DNA from: Planctomycetaceae bacterium
GTDB lineage: Bacteria > Planctomycetota > Planctomycetia > Pirellulales > Pirellulaceae
Assembly: GCA_012959465.1 (NCBI GenBank)
Contig: DUDC01000045.1
Location: forward strand, 1 to 39,617
Reading direction: 5' to 3'
DNA: 39,617 nucleotides
Each line of letters begins with the position of its first letter. Within the stretch, counting starts at the first letter, position 1. The notes under the pieces are model-generated. The model saw only the letters and a program-made list of their open reading frames with translations, searched no databases and was not told where the DNA came from. Of the stretch, positions 8,094 through 18,555 are shown piece after piece. A program made the position numbers and the translations under genes.

Positions 8094-8642
8094 TCAATTT
8101 GGCAACTTCAGGTGCTGTTCCCACTGTTGTCTCGAGAATCGACTTGTCTTTCGATAGTCCATGTCAGTCGGCATTTTTTGCAAGACGATGCGTGCTTGTT
8201 CCATGATGCCTTTTGCCTTCTTAGGCTTGTCTAGGTGCCGATAGCATGCGGAAATCTGCAAGTTCGCATCCAGCGAGGCGGGTTCATGTTGATACCGATT
8301 GGTTGCTGACGAGTAGGCGGCGATTGCGTCGTAGCTCCATTTTTGTTGCCGCATGTCGGATGCACTTCGACGCCCGAGTTCAAAATCCTCTGCATCGAGG
8401 TGGGCAAGCACGTTGGTGAACTCCGTTTCAAAATCTTTGGAGGATTTTGGTGTAAGGAGTAAAGATCCGAGGGTGCCCAAGCCGACCGTTAGTACGAACA
8501 GCACCACACCGCCGACGGCAACTATCGGCCGTTCACTTAGGGCAGTTCGCAGCGATTCAAACCGCTGGAGAGGACGTAATAACCGTCCCCATCGAGTTGT
8601 TGATTCCCCGGCGGTTTCCGGGGAGTGCGCATCGCGATCCAT
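8094..8642 (-). CDS. Single-pass membrane protein with TPR-like tail
   Basis: A 182-residue protein with one clear transmembrane helix at about residues 39-63 and a C-terminal domain of paired helices resembling tetratricopeptide repeats (residues 80-165). The ATG is preceded by an AAGGA site. It is the first gene of the minus-strand flagellar run and leads into the FlgN-like gene with an eight-base gap, so it is probably co-transcribed with the flagellar genes. No specific function is recognised. A protein-interaction scaffold anchored in the membrane is the most that can be inferred. Confidence 0.6.
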   Translation of the reverse strand: MDRDAHSPETAGESTTRWGRLLRPLQRFESLRTALSERPIVAVGGVVLFVLTVGLGTLGSLLLTPKSSKDFETEFTNVLAHLDAEDFELGRRSASDMRQQKWSYDAIAAYSSATNRYQHEPASLDANLQISACYRHLDKPKKAKGIMEQARIVLQKMPTDMDYRKTSRFSRQQWEQHLKLPN

Positions 8643-8755
8643 CGCTTCCTTTACCTCAAGCTAGCGTCATCCGTGACGTCTGCACAATGGCAAGCGATCA
8701 ACTTCTACCCAAATCCTACATTGCAAGTCAATGCGAATTAGATGTCGGGGCAAGA

Positions 8756-8768
8756 ACTCTGTCAGAGT
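8756..8768. repeat. Perfect 13-base palindrome upstream of the flagellar run
   Basis: ACTCTG-T-CAGAGT is a perfect inverted repeat with a one-base centre, located about 115-125 bases before the first gene of the minus-strand flagellar operon. It could be an operator, but a 13-base palindrome can also arise by chance and no matching second copy was noticed. Confidence 0.25.
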
Positions 8769-8821
8769 CCGCGTCTTACCGTAGTTCTCAGCCGATTCTG
8801 GCTCGTAACCCGTTGCGCGAC

Positions 8822-9634
8822 CTAATTCCAGCTGGTCGAACCAGGCTCGAACGGCGCCGGATCCATCGTCTGTCCGGTGACGCGTTCCATGATCCAGACA
8901 TTGAGATCGTGGAGCATTTGCGTTGTAAGTTCACCGTCTCCGGGATACTGTCGCATCAACAGTTTTAGACCGGCAGCGTGAAATAGCGGTAAGTCCGAGC
9001 AGACATCGACCGTACCGTAGAGTGGCGAGTCTTCGCCGAACATCATGAGCAATTGCGTGCGACGTACACTGTCCAAATTCCTTAACGGTTGGTCACCCCG
9101 TGGAAAATGCCCACCTATGTTGGCGAAACCGGCAAAAAGGTCCGGGTATTTGAGGGCGATTCGCATCGCCACCGTTCCACCGCTTTGATATCCGACGAGA
9201 TAGACATGGTTGGCGGCTATGTTCAGCTGCGATTTGGCGGATTCGACGGCGTCCAGAATCCGTTCCAAGGCGGCTTCAGCACTGTGGTTCGAATCGGGCC
9301 AATCAAACCCGCATTGCCCAGTTTTGATCCCTCTTGGCGCAACTCCCACGTAATTTCGTGCACTTAGTTGCGGCATTACTCGCAGTAATTGACGTTCGTT
9401 CGCGGCCGGCCCATGCAGCCAAACGACGAGTGGATATTCGTAGTTCTTTTCATAGTGAAGGGGCGAGAAGACTTGAAAGGGAACACCTTGACGAACGCTC
9501 ATTGGGCTGAGCAGCTGGTCTACGCTATCGCAGTCAATTCGCTGCAGTCCCCCATTGGGGGAGGCGGAGTTCTCGAAGGGAGAATCGAAACTCGATGCCG
9601 TTTTTTCGGCTGTCCATGAGGGAAGTCGGTTCAT
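8822..9634 (-). CDS. Alpha/beta hydrolase, esterase/depolymerase-like
   Basis: A 270-residue serine hydrolase. The oxyanion strand VVWLHGPAANE lies at about residues 70-80, and the nucleophile elbow GYQSGG has Ser151. An aspartate candidate is in MMFGEDSPLY. The catalytic histidine is less obvious: the C-terminal LHDLNVWIM contains a candidate, but in a helix-like setting. No signal peptide is visible, so it is probably cytoplasmic. The family resembles small esterases and PHB-depolymerase-like hydrolases, and the substrate cannot be read from the sequence. It stands alone on the minus strand, 247 bases upstream of the malate dehydrogenase stop. Confidence 0.75.
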   Translation of the reverse strand: MNRLPSWTAEKTASSFDSPFENSASPNGGLQRIDCDSVDQLLSPMSVRQGVPFQVFSPLHYEKNYEYPLVVWLHGPAANERQLLRVMPQLSARNYVGVAPRGIKTGQCGFDWPDSNHSAEAALERILDAVESAKSQLNIAANHVYLVGYQSGGTVAMRIALKYPDLFAGFANIGGHFPRGDQPLRNLDSVRRTQLLMMFGEDSPLYGTVDVCSDLPLFHAAGLKLLMRQYPGDGELTTQMLHDLNVWIMERVTGQTMDPAPFEPGSTSWN

Positions 9635-9881
9635 TGTCTGTCCGCTAGTTGTGTCTGCTGGTACGGTTTTTGCGAGGCGAACTAGGACCTTTTGCCACTT
9701 GCACTACAGACTTGGAAAGAAGGTCATCCGTGTCAGTTAAAAACAAGGGCATCCCAACTTGTCGAGCGTCGAGCGGTCCGCGTTGTATGCGGTAGGCTTT
9801 GATCGTGTCAACGTCAATCAACGCGATTCGCTAACATCCGAGTTGCGAATAAGCCATCGCCCTTGGAATGAGCGGACCGAT

Positions 9882-10904
<1,023 letters not shown>

Positions 10905-11017
10905 TCAAGTCAAGGGGCCAACAGTGGCCGCGTGACTGGCGGAGGTCCAGCTAGGTGTCATTCGCTGGTGGACAAGCAAGGCAGGATCGAATCGTGAGCG
11001 ACCTGGTCGCATCCCAT

Positions 11018-12421
11018 TCACGAATCGGTGGAGCGTTTCGGTTTTCGACGGTCGGCCCATCCTCGTTGCGACCACCATGCCAGCGCCCAAGCACCCGCAA
11101 AAAAGAAGATAAAAACAGCCAGGACGCCGAAACTAAAGCGAGAGCTCTTTCCTATCTGTGGAGATTCGACGACTTCGACCGCCGCGGCCAGGAAGAGCGG
11201 ACTGGGGTGCAGCTGTTCGCTGTTTTCATCCATCAGGAACGTCGACCGGTAGGACCAGACCTTAAAGAAAACACCATCGAGATCGAGCGGCACCTTAATT
11301 AGTTCCGCTTTTGCTGTGCCAGCGAGTACTTTCTTCGCTGCCGATTCGAGTTTTTTTGGCAAGTGACGGCAAACGAGTGTCGCCGGATAACCGTTGGTGT
11401 AGATGCGGGCATCGTTCAACGGCCGATCCGGCGAACGGAGGCGGATCTTCGTTCCATCTAAACGAAAGAAGATATCGATTTGGTAATAGGCATCAATTCC
11501 GAATCGCCTGGCAATTGCCGGGTCATCGACCAAGACTTTTGTGACTCGACGAGCCGTGGCGCGACCTCGCAGCCGTTTCCCTTGGAATTTCTGCGGTGCC
11601 ACGAGAAGATCGGTGAGATCCCAGGGAGTCGTGGGGACTGATTGCCAGGATTCTGGCGGGTCAGAAACGACGCGAAGAATGCTGTAAAAGGCCTCTCGAT
11701 CGTCGTTATTAAGGGGCCGTTGATTGCGCTTTTGAAGTGCTTCGACGCGTACTAGGTCCACGCCGTTGGCCCCCAAGAACTGCCACGACTTTGCGATCGG
11801 GATGCTACCTTGGTATTCGCCGGACACAAACCACTTCAAGCGGTCGGCAGCAAACCAATACGGGCCATCTGCTCCGCCGACCATCAGGACTCCGTCGAAG
11901 CAGCACGACTCGTGGAGGTTTTTGGCACTGCTCCACGAACTAGGGATTTGCCGGCAGAGCACTTTGCATGGCGGTAATCCGTTGTCCGGTTCCACGTCGA
12001 CGACGTGAAAAGTATCAATTTTGAACCCGTACAACCCTTCATCGGCAAGACGATACGGCCCGTGAACGGTTTTTACTTGCCCTCTGATCTCGAAGACCTG
12101 ACCCCGCGCCGAACCGTCGATCGGGATCGTCGTGGGCATGGAGGTTCGCCAAGTCGCCCATTGTTCTGGCGAGAAAATCGCCAGGCGATCAAGTAGCCGA
12201 ATGCCCGCTTCCCTATTGTCCGAATCGAGGGTGCGTCCATGCTGGAACGTCTGCCAATACGCGTCATCGAAACCCAGCGGCTCCAGTAGCGTTCGCAATT
12301 CGGGTAGGGAATCTTCTTGACCGAGTTTCCACGGTAGATCATCGTCCGCTGCGATAAACTGGATCGAGACAATCCACACAATGAGGCACGACACGATACG
12401 ATAGACTTCTCGCCACTTCAT
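11018..12421 (-). CDS. Exported membrane-anchored protein with duplicated unknown domain
   Basis: A 467-residue protein with an N-terminal signal sequence (hydrophobic residues 9-24), a large extracytoplasmic region, and a transmembrane helix about 30 residues from the C-terminus followed by a basic tail. Two parts of the ectodomain resemble each other. Residues 105-180 contain RGQV, then IDTF and VLCRQIP, then GVLM; residues 280-395 contain RGRA, then IDIF and LVCRHLP, then GVFFKVW. No known family was recognised. The start ATG overlaps the stop of the upstream 431-codon gene (ATGA), so both are translated together and probably act as a complex at the cell envelope. Confidence 0.7.
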   Translation of the reverse strand: MKWREVYRIVSCLIVWIVSIQFIAADDDLPWKLGQEDSLPELRTLLEPLGFDDAYWQTFQHGRTLDSDNREAGIRLLDRLAIFSPEQWATWRTSMPTTIPIDGSARGQVFEIRGQVKTVHGPYRLADEGLYGFKIDTFHVVDVEPDNGLPPCKVLCRQIPSSWSSAKNLHESCCFDGVLMVGGADGPYWFAADRLKWFVSGEYQGSIPIAKSWQFLGANGVDLVRVEALQKRNQRPLNNDDREAFYSILRVVSDPPESWQSVPTTPWDLTDLLVAPQKFQGKRLRGRATARRVTKVLVDDPAIARRFGIDAYYQIDIFFRLDGTKIRLRSPDRPLNDARIYTNGYPATLVCRHLPKKLESAAKKVLAGTAKAELIKVPLDLDGVFFKVWSYRSTFLMDENSEQLHPSPLFLAAAVEVVESPQIGKSSRFSFGVLAVFIFFFAGAWALAWWSQRGWADRRKPKRSTDS

Positions 12422-13713
12422 TCCGGCTGTTTACCTCTCTCTTCACGTTCCATCTGCCGTAACCCGTCGCTCACGCCGGGGCCAAGATCATCGGGCGTCA
12501 ATTCTTCGATACGCGACTCACCCGCCAGCTGTTGGCGAGAGACATTGGCCCATCGGCTCCAACGGTAAACGAAACGAGAAAAAACTGCAGCAAAAGCGAC
12601 CGCGAGCAACACCTGTACGGCGATAAACATTGGGTTGAGTTGAGATTCGACCTCTCTGGTTCGCGGGTACCACACAACCGATCGAGCAACTAACAGCGGA
12701 GCCAAACTAAGACCAGTTGACGACGCGTAGGCCCAGTGTTTGTAGAACCAGCCGGTCGACTCAATCTCTTCATCGATGCGGTTTCCGCCCTCTCGTAATG
12801 GCTCAAGCTGAGGAAATCCCGCTGGTAGTTGCAGGCAGTAGATGGCGATAGGCAGATGATCCGCACCGTGAGGCCTTATCCACAGGACATTATATTTCTC
12901 AATGTCAAAGGGATTCGGTTTCGCTTCCACCGTATAACCGCGGAGTACCCGTCCCCCAACGCTGATGGCGCGGCCTCGATACCCCGCCGGCTGTTCGGCC
13001 AACTGCAGCCGAGTCGTTGCGATCGGTTCTGCGTTCTCGGACTCTTGCATCGCCCTCCGCAACATCGCCCTCCAGGCCAGCGATTCACGTCGTTCGAACA
13101 TCGTGTTGTCTTTTACGAGGCGCAAGATTTCGTCCTCGAGCGTGCTGCGCAACGCGACCAACAAGCCAATATTGGTCAAATCACGGCGATTTTCGATGAC
13201 TTGTTGGATAACTTCGGCATTCCATCGCTCCTGCAAATCGACGAGTAACGGTTTCCATTTGGGCCCATCATCGGGACCTAGTCGCTCGAAAGCGTTGTCA
13301 AAATAGGATTCTGTTACCGCAACCAATGGACTTGCCAATAAATCACCCTCGGTCCGATCACCGTAGTCTCGGGTTGGGTCGAGCTGACTGTCGAGTCGGC
13401 GTAGCAGCGTGTCCCGCTGTTCCTCGCTTATGTGGGTCACGACGTGTGTCAGGAAGTCCTCGCGGAGTTTTGTCTCAGGGTCAGAATTCGGCGTCCGATC
13501 CACCTTGGACTCCTCCGTAATGGGGGGAGGAGTTGACGTGGTTCCGTCAAGATGCCACATCCAGGCGAAATTGGCAGGATCTCTGGCCTCGATGGCCATG
13601 GCGATCACCAGCATTAGGGCAAAAACAAGTCCGAGTAATCGGATCTGCACCTTCCGAGATTGATAGTTGGGCGGGGGAGCTGGTGTTTTGTCGTTGAAAC
13701 GCAAAGCGTTCAT
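12418..13713 (-). CDS. Two-pass membrane protein sharing the neighbour's domain
   Basis: A 431-residue protein with a transmembrane helix at residues 24-42, a long periplasmic segment, a second helix near residues 350-370, and a charged cytoplasmic tail ending in Glu/Arg-rich sequence. Its region at about 230-340 follows the same pattern as the two repeats in the neighbouring downstream protein (GYRGRAISVGGRV, later IYCLQLP, then GWFYKHWAY). The two genes overlap by four bases. This suggests ancient domain duplication followed by a division of labour between coupled envelope proteins. Function unknown. Confidence 0.7.
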   Translation of the reverse strand: MNALRFNDKTPAPPPNYQSRKVQIRLLGLVFALMLVIAMAIEARDPANFAWMWHLDGTTSTPPPITEESKVDRTPNSDPETKLREDFLTHVVTHISEEQRDTLLRRLDSQLDPTRDYGDRTEGDLLASPLVAVTESYFDNAFERLGPDDGPKWKPLLVDLQERWNAEVIQQVIENRRDLTNIGLLVALRSTLEDEILRLVKDNTMFERRESLAWRAMLRRAMQESENAEPIATTRLQLAEQPAGYRGRAISVGGRVLRGYTVEAKPNPFDIEKYNVLWIRPHGADHLPIAIYCLQLPAGFPQLEPLREGGNRIDEEIESTGWFYKHWAYASSTGLSLAPLLVARSVVWYPRTREVESQLNPMFIAVQVLLAVAFAAVFSRFVYRWSRWANVSRQQLAGESRIEELTPDDLGPGVSDGLRQMEREERGKQPE

Positions 13714-14168
13714 TGCGATTTCGATCGTGAATTTGGCAAAATGGGACTGCGATACCGAATCATCTGAGATTCCCTATCGCGCGTATCACCGGTAGTGTAC
13801 CGCGCCGACCGGTTTACAGCAGAATCCTCAGCGAGAAACTGGGCAACCACTTTACATGCCAACAGAAGCAAGGAAAATGAAAGGAAGTAGGAAAGTCCCT
13901 ACTCCGCCCCGTATTTTATGGGGCGCGACTCGGCCTCGTCTCATTTATTCCATTCATATCCTTCAACGGGTGTGGCAAGTTTACCTAGCGGTGTCAGCGT
14001 GAAAACCCAGGCATCGTTTTGGCACTCGTCGATTGAAAGCGTAAGCTGTGGGAAGTATGTTGCCCGGACCACTCGTTGGAAAGAAACCTGTCGACCCACC
14101 AACAGAATTTCACGACGCCGACAATTAGTGGTCGGAATAATCTTGACGAGCAAGAGGAACTACAACGG
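13714..14168. other. Divergent intergenic region with a GC-rich hairpin
   Basis: This 455-base gap separates the divergent membrane-protein pair (minus) and the TPR gene (plus), so promoters for both should lie here; no convincing -35/-10 pair was found. At 13905-13926 there is a compact inverted repeat (CGCCCC ... GGGGCG around an AT-rich centre) without a following T-run. A minus-strand open frame of 70 codons (14153-13941) starts only with TTG and ends 15 bases before that hairpin. Its coding status is uncertain and it is not called as a gene. Confidence 0.4.
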
Positions 14169-17100
14169 ATGCGACTGAAAAATGCTCCCATTTTCCTATC
14201 TCTGTGCCGCATGACGAAAACCCCACTTCTGCTTTGCCTGACCCTCAACACTTTGTTGGCGATTCAACCGCTCAACGCAGGTGAGCCAGATGAAGAATTC
14301 CTCGATGCGATGCGAGAGGTGGGTTACTTCGATGAAGCGCTGCTCTATTTGGACAAAATGGGGACAAGTCCGCTGTCAACAGCGGCGTTCAGACAGGCCA
14401 TTCCCTATCAACGCGGGATGACCTTGATTAGTGCGTCCCAACGCACAACGGACAATCTGAAGCGTACGCGAATGCTGCGAAGTGCGGAGGTTAGTCTGCG
14501 CGAATTCGCGGAGAACCACTCGCAGCACCCCCTCCGCACAAAGGCGCAAATCCAGTTGGGGAACGTCTTGGTCGAAAAGGCCGACCAGCAAATGGAATTG
14601 GGACGACGCGGTAACAATCAGACGTTGATCGCCTCGGCGCGGAGTTCGTTTCAGCAAGCCCATGAGTATTTTAGCGGACTGCGCGATGGACTGGAGGAAC
14701 GTCTCGATCCGATCAACACAGTGCAGTTTGATCCGTCGCAGAAGGAGCAAAAAGAGGCACGTGACAATTTGAGGACGGACTACCTTCAGAGTCTGGTCTA
14801 TGTGGCCTCGGTGTCGGAAGCTGCCGCTGGAGCCGAGGAGGAAGGATCCGACGAACGGAAGGCGTTGTTAGAAAAGGCGGCGGGCGAATTTGGCATGATC
14901 TACAAGGCTTACCGCCGAAAGACTGTCGGTTTGTATTCACGGCTCTACCAGGCTCGCTGCCTACAAAAACTGGGGCAGGAGCTGGACGCGCTAAGTTTGT
15001 ACACGGATCTTTTCGATCAGCCCAACGACGCTCCTGTCTTTCGAGATGTCAAACTACAGGCGATCGAATTGGCAATGCGGATTTGGCTCGACGAAAAGCA
15101 CAAGAAGTACGCCGAGGCCGTCAATCGTGGTTCGACTTGGCTACGTTCGGCGGACCGCGATGAACGCAACAGCCAACGAGGATGTGCAATCCGTTTGTCG
15201 TTGGCAAAAGGCAACCTGTTGTACGCGGCATATTTGGATGAGAAACAGCCGGGAAACACCCAAGCCAACCAGCTTCGAGCCGATGCCAAAGATGTGGCCA
15301 CCGACTTGACGAAAATTCGCAATCCGTACCAACGGGAAGCTCGTGAATTGCTCGCCGACATCCGCGGAGGTGGCGAGGTGAAAATGACCGACATCCCGCG
15401 GGCGGCCACATTTGCCGAGGCGCGAGATCTATCCAATGAGGCGATGCAGGAGTTTCAAAACGCAAATTACCTGATGGCGATGTTGCCTGAACGGATTCGA
15501 TATGAAAAGGATGAGGACGAAAAAAAGAAATTGTCCGGACGCCTGAAGCAATCGACAGTTGATGTCGCCAGGTTTCGCCAGCAAGCCCTGGTCAACCTTG
15601 AGTTGGCGCTGAAATTTACCGATGGTGATGCACCGCAGGATGATTTGAATCTGATCCGAGTTTTCTTGGCACAGATCTACCTTTCTCGCGGTCAGTACCA
15701 TAATACGGCGGTCATCGGTGAGTTCTTGGCGCGGCACTACACGGCCACATCGACTGCACAACCGGGCGCACAGTTGGCACTCAATGCCTACCAACAAATC
15801 GCTCGAACCCAACCGATGTCGGAGCAATTCGCCCGCGCGAAACTCAAGTCGCTCGGGCAGTTCGTGTTGGATACTTGGCCTGCCGAGTCAGAGACGGCGG
15901 AGGCCGCCTTGGTACTCATCTCGTTTGCCGTTGAAGATGCCGACTTGAAAAAAACTCGGGAATTGCTCGATCGCATTCCCGAAGCGGCCGACAAGAGGGG
16001 CGACGCGGAACGAATGGTCGGCCGAGCTTATTGGGCGGCATACTTGCGCGCTATCGACGGCAAAGCTGCCAGCGAGCCAAAGACCCCCGAGGTCCTTGCC
16101 CTAGCCACCGATGCCATGAATATCTTGGCTGCCGGGGTCGGCAAGTTGACCAGTGATCAGCCCATTGATTATCCAACAGGATTGAGTGTCTTGGCCCTCG
16201 CCCAAGCCTATTTAGAAAACCACCGGGCAGTGGAAGCCATGAACGTGGTAGATGCAATTGGCTATGGCCCAATGCAGTTGATTAAGGGTGACGGTGCCTT
16301 TGCGGACAAGAGTCCGTTAGTCGAAGAAACACTGCGAACGGCGTTGAAGTCATACGTCGGTGCCGCCAACGAAACGGGCGCATCAGGGAAAATAAATGCG
16401 ACAATCATCGAGCTGAAGAAGCACTCAGGTAACGATGCCGAAGGCAAGAAAAGGTTGATCGGAACGCTGGTCGGCGTGGCTCAGACGCTACAAAAACAGC
16501 TGGCGGCGGCTTCTCCAGAACAACGAACATCGCTGGCTGCGAGTTTTGCGACGTTTTTGGAACAGGTAGGCAAAGAAGCGTCCGATTTCCAAACGCTGTT
16601 CTGGGTCGGTGACTCGTTTCGCACGTTGGCACTGGCGTCCGACAGCGGCAAAGGGCAGCCAACGGCCGAAGCCGCGGAGTACTACATACAGGCTCAAGAA
16701 GTTTACGACGACATCCTGGCCAAAGGAAAGGCAGACAGCAAGTTCTTTGTCACATCGACTTCCGCCGTGCAAATCAAATTGCGATCGGTGACTGTCAAGA
16801 GACGGCTCTACAAATTTACAGCTGCCATGGACTTGTTGGTGGAAGTCCTTTCGGCTCACCCGATGATGGTGAATGTCCAGAAGGAGGCCGCCTTAACGTA
16901 TCAGGAATGGGCCGGATTCCCGGACCGCAGAGCTCTCTACCTCAAGGCTGTTGCCGGAGCTCATCCAGACATGGATCGAAAGAACGAAAATGCGGTGTGG
17001 GGTTGGGGGAAGATCGGAAAATTGACTCAAGGGAATCCAAGATTTCGTGAAGAGTATTTTGAAGCTCGTCTGAAGATGGCCGAGTGCCGTTACCTCTACG

Positions 17101-17294
17101 GCGCGTCGGCGTCGGGCGCGGAAAAAGCGAAATATCTTGCGTATGCCAAGCAGGATATCTACCGAACTTCGCGTGCTTATCCCAAATTGGGAGGTGACCA
17201 ACATCAGGCTCAATTTGATGCACTGCTCCGAAAAATTCAGGCCGCGCTCAAGGAACCGCAACGCGGTTTGGCAGCATTTAAGCAGAAGAAGTAA
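14169..17294 (+). CDS. Large exported TPR-like helical repeat protein
   Basis: A 1041-residue protein from the ATG at 14169, chosen for its GAGGA site ten bases upstream; an ATG at 14211 would also leave a complete signal peptide (core LLLCLTLNTLLAIQPLNA). The mature protein is almost wholly alpha-helical with repeated TPR-like helix pairs, for example around LRTKAQIQLGNVLVEKA and SRLYQARCLQKLGQELDA, and has no visible catalytic motif. It is followed by another secreted TPR protein and the ExbB/ExbD/ExbD channel genes on the same strand. It is therefore probably a periplasmic scaffold or partner of that energised complex. Confidence 0.72.
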   Translation: MRLKNAPIFLSLCRMTKTPLLLCLTLNTLLAIQPLNAGEPDEEFLDAMREVGYFDEALLYLDKMGTSPLSTAAFRQAIPYQRGMTLISASQRTTDNLKRTRMLRSAEVSLREFAENHSQHPLRTKAQIQLGNVLVEKADQQMELGRRGNNQTLIASARSSFQQAHEYFSGLRDGLEERLDPINTVQFDPSQKEQKEARDNLRTDYLQSLVYVASVSEAAAGAEEEGSDERKALLEKAAGEFGMIYKAYRRKTVGLYSRLYQARCLQKLGQELDALSLYTDLFDQPNDAPVFRDVKLQAIELAMRIWLDEKHKKYAEAVNRGSTWLRSADRDERNSQRGCAIRLSLAKGNLLYAAYLDEKQPGNTQANQLRADAKDVATDLTKIRNPYQREARELLADIRGGGEVKMTDIPRAATFAEARDLSNEAMQEFQNANYLMAMLPERIRYEKDEDEKKKLSGRLKQSTVDVARFRQQALVNLELALKFTDGDAPQDDLNLIRVFLAQIYLSRGQYHNTAVIGEFLARHYTATSTAQPGAQLALNAYQQIARTQPMSEQFARAKLKSLGQFVLDTWPAESETAEAALVLISFAVEDADLKKTRELLDRIPEAADKRGDAERMVGRAYWAAYLRAIDGKAASEPKTPEVLALATDAMNILAAGVGKLTSDQPIDYPTGLSVLALAQAYLENHRAVEAMNVVDAIGYGPMQLIKGDGAFADKSPLVEETLRTALKSYVGAANETGASGKINATIIELKKHSGNDAEGKKRLIGTLVGVAQTLQKQLAAASPEQRTSLAASFATFLEQVGKEASDFQTLFWVGDSFRTLALASDSGKGQPTAEAAEYYIQAQEVYDDILAKGKADSKFFVTSTSAVQIKLRSVTVKRRLYKFTAAMDLLVEVLSAHPMMVNVQKEAALTYQEWAGFPDRRALYLKAVAGAHPDMDRKNENAVWGWGKIGKLTQGNPRFREEYFEARLKMAECRYLYGASASGAEKAKYLAYAKQDIYRTSRAYPKLGGDQHQAQFDALLRKIQAALKEPQRGLAAFKQKK

Positions 17295-17356
17295 TTGTAT
17301 TCACTGGTCAGTCAAGGCGTGATTGTCACCGTTGCCGCCACAAACGGGAGTTGATA

Positions 17357-18388
17357 ATGATCTTTTGTCGGTCTGTTTCCACCATTTTTCTCGTGCTCTT
17401 GTCAGTTTGCGTTCTCTCCGCACAAGACCAGGTCTTTGTCAAAATCGGGCCGCCCGTCTCTGGCGACATCACGAAGGTCTCGACGAACGAGTTGGAAATC
17501 AAGACAAGGCAAGGTGTGCGAACGATCTCCAGCCGAGACATCTTGAAGCTGGGTTTCAATAATGAACCAAACGAAGTGCGTACGGCCAGAATTCGGATGG
17601 CGGCAGGCCAGCACGAAGAGGCGTTGGCGCTGTTGGGTCGTATCGATGAGGCGACCGTCACACGTGCGGAGCAAAAAGCGAATTTTGCCTTCATCATCGC
17701 CTCAGCGCAGGCTCATATTGCGATGACCGGAGGCGGCGACAAGGGCCAGGCGGCGTCGGCACTCGTCGGATTTGTCAAAGCGAACGAGGATTCTGTCCAC
17801 TTCTACACAGCTTGCGAAACTCTGGGACAGTTGGCCTTCTCGATGGGACGGTTTGACGTGGCCGATCAGTTCTTTGAAAAAGTTGCTGCGGCACCGTGGA
17901 AGGACTTTGAATTGCGCGCAAAGCGGTTGAAGGCCCATGCGCTTTACGGTGCCGGCAAGTTTGTTGAGGCGAGTGATGTTTACGGTGAGGTGCTCGTATC
18001 GACGGCCGACGACCCTGCCTCACGGCGGCAGAAACTGTTGTCCGAGGTGGGCCAGGCGGTCTGTGAGGCGCAAACCGGTGACGTCGACCAGGCGATGAAG
18101 CGTTTGGAGGCCGTCATCAAGGGAAACGATCCGTCGGACAGCCAGTTGTTTGGGCGAACTTATAACGCGTTGGGGGTCAGCCACATGAAGGCTGGTCGGT
18201 CGGAGGATGCTCTGCTAGCATTCTTACACGTCGATTTATTGTTTAGTAAAGACGTCGAATCGCATGCAGAGGCCCTCTATTATCTGCAGACATTGTGGGT
18301 GACGGCCAAGAAGTCGGATCGCGCCGTGGCGGCAAAAAATCGCCTACAACAGGAGTATGGTGGCACGGTCTGGGCATCGAAAGAGTAA
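17357..18388 (+). CDS. Exported TPR-repeat protein
   Basis: A 343-residue protein with a signal peptide (hydrophobic residues 6-21, cleavage likely near LSAQ). A short beta-rich N-terminal segment (VFVKIGPPVSGDITKVS) is followed by several TPR-like helix pairs. The ATG at 17357 is preceded by GGGAG at a good distance. It lies 62 bases after the larger TPR gene and 167 bases before exbB. The N-terminal segment hints at a small beta domain that senses or binds something, but this is inference. The combination of secreted TPR proteins and an Exb/Tol channel suggests a Tol- or Ton-like trans-envelope system. Confidence 0.72.
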   Translation: MIFCRSVSTIFLVLLSVCVLSAQDQVFVKIGPPVSGDITKVSTNELEIKTRQGVRTISSRDILKLGFNNEPNEVRTARIRMAAGQHEEALALLGRIDEATVTRAEQKANFAFIIASAQAHIAMTGGGDKGQAASALVGFVKANEDSVHFYTACETLGQLAFSMGRFDVADQFFEKVAAAPWKDFELRAKRLKAHALYGAGKFVEASDVYGEVLVSTADDPASRRQKLLSEVGQAVCEAQTGDVDQAMKRLEAVIKGNDPSDSQLFGRTYNALGVSHMKAGRSEDALLAFLHVDLLFSKDVESHAEALYYLQTLWVTAKKSDRAVAAKNRLQQEYGGTVWASKE

Positions 18389-18555
18389 CCCCAACACTCA
18401 AAAAAGTTGTTAGAATCGAACGCTTCTTCGAGCTAGGCGTTCAGTAAAATAGAGATTTAATGCTCGGTCGTTTATCATGAAGCCGGTGGAGCATGATTCG
18501 CAAGAGTCGTAATTCACCATCTAATACATCCACCAGATATGACTTGGAGATCAAA

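Noticed and set aside
9826..9850. Inverted repeat ATTCGC ... GCGAAT downstream of mdh as a terminator
   Set aside because: The stem needs a bulge and no T-run follows on the minus strand, so termination is not supported.
13735..13765. Sigma-54 promoter-like TTGGCA ... TGC sequence upstream of the TPR gene
   Set aside because: The distance between the GG and GC elements is 12 rather than the required 10 bases.
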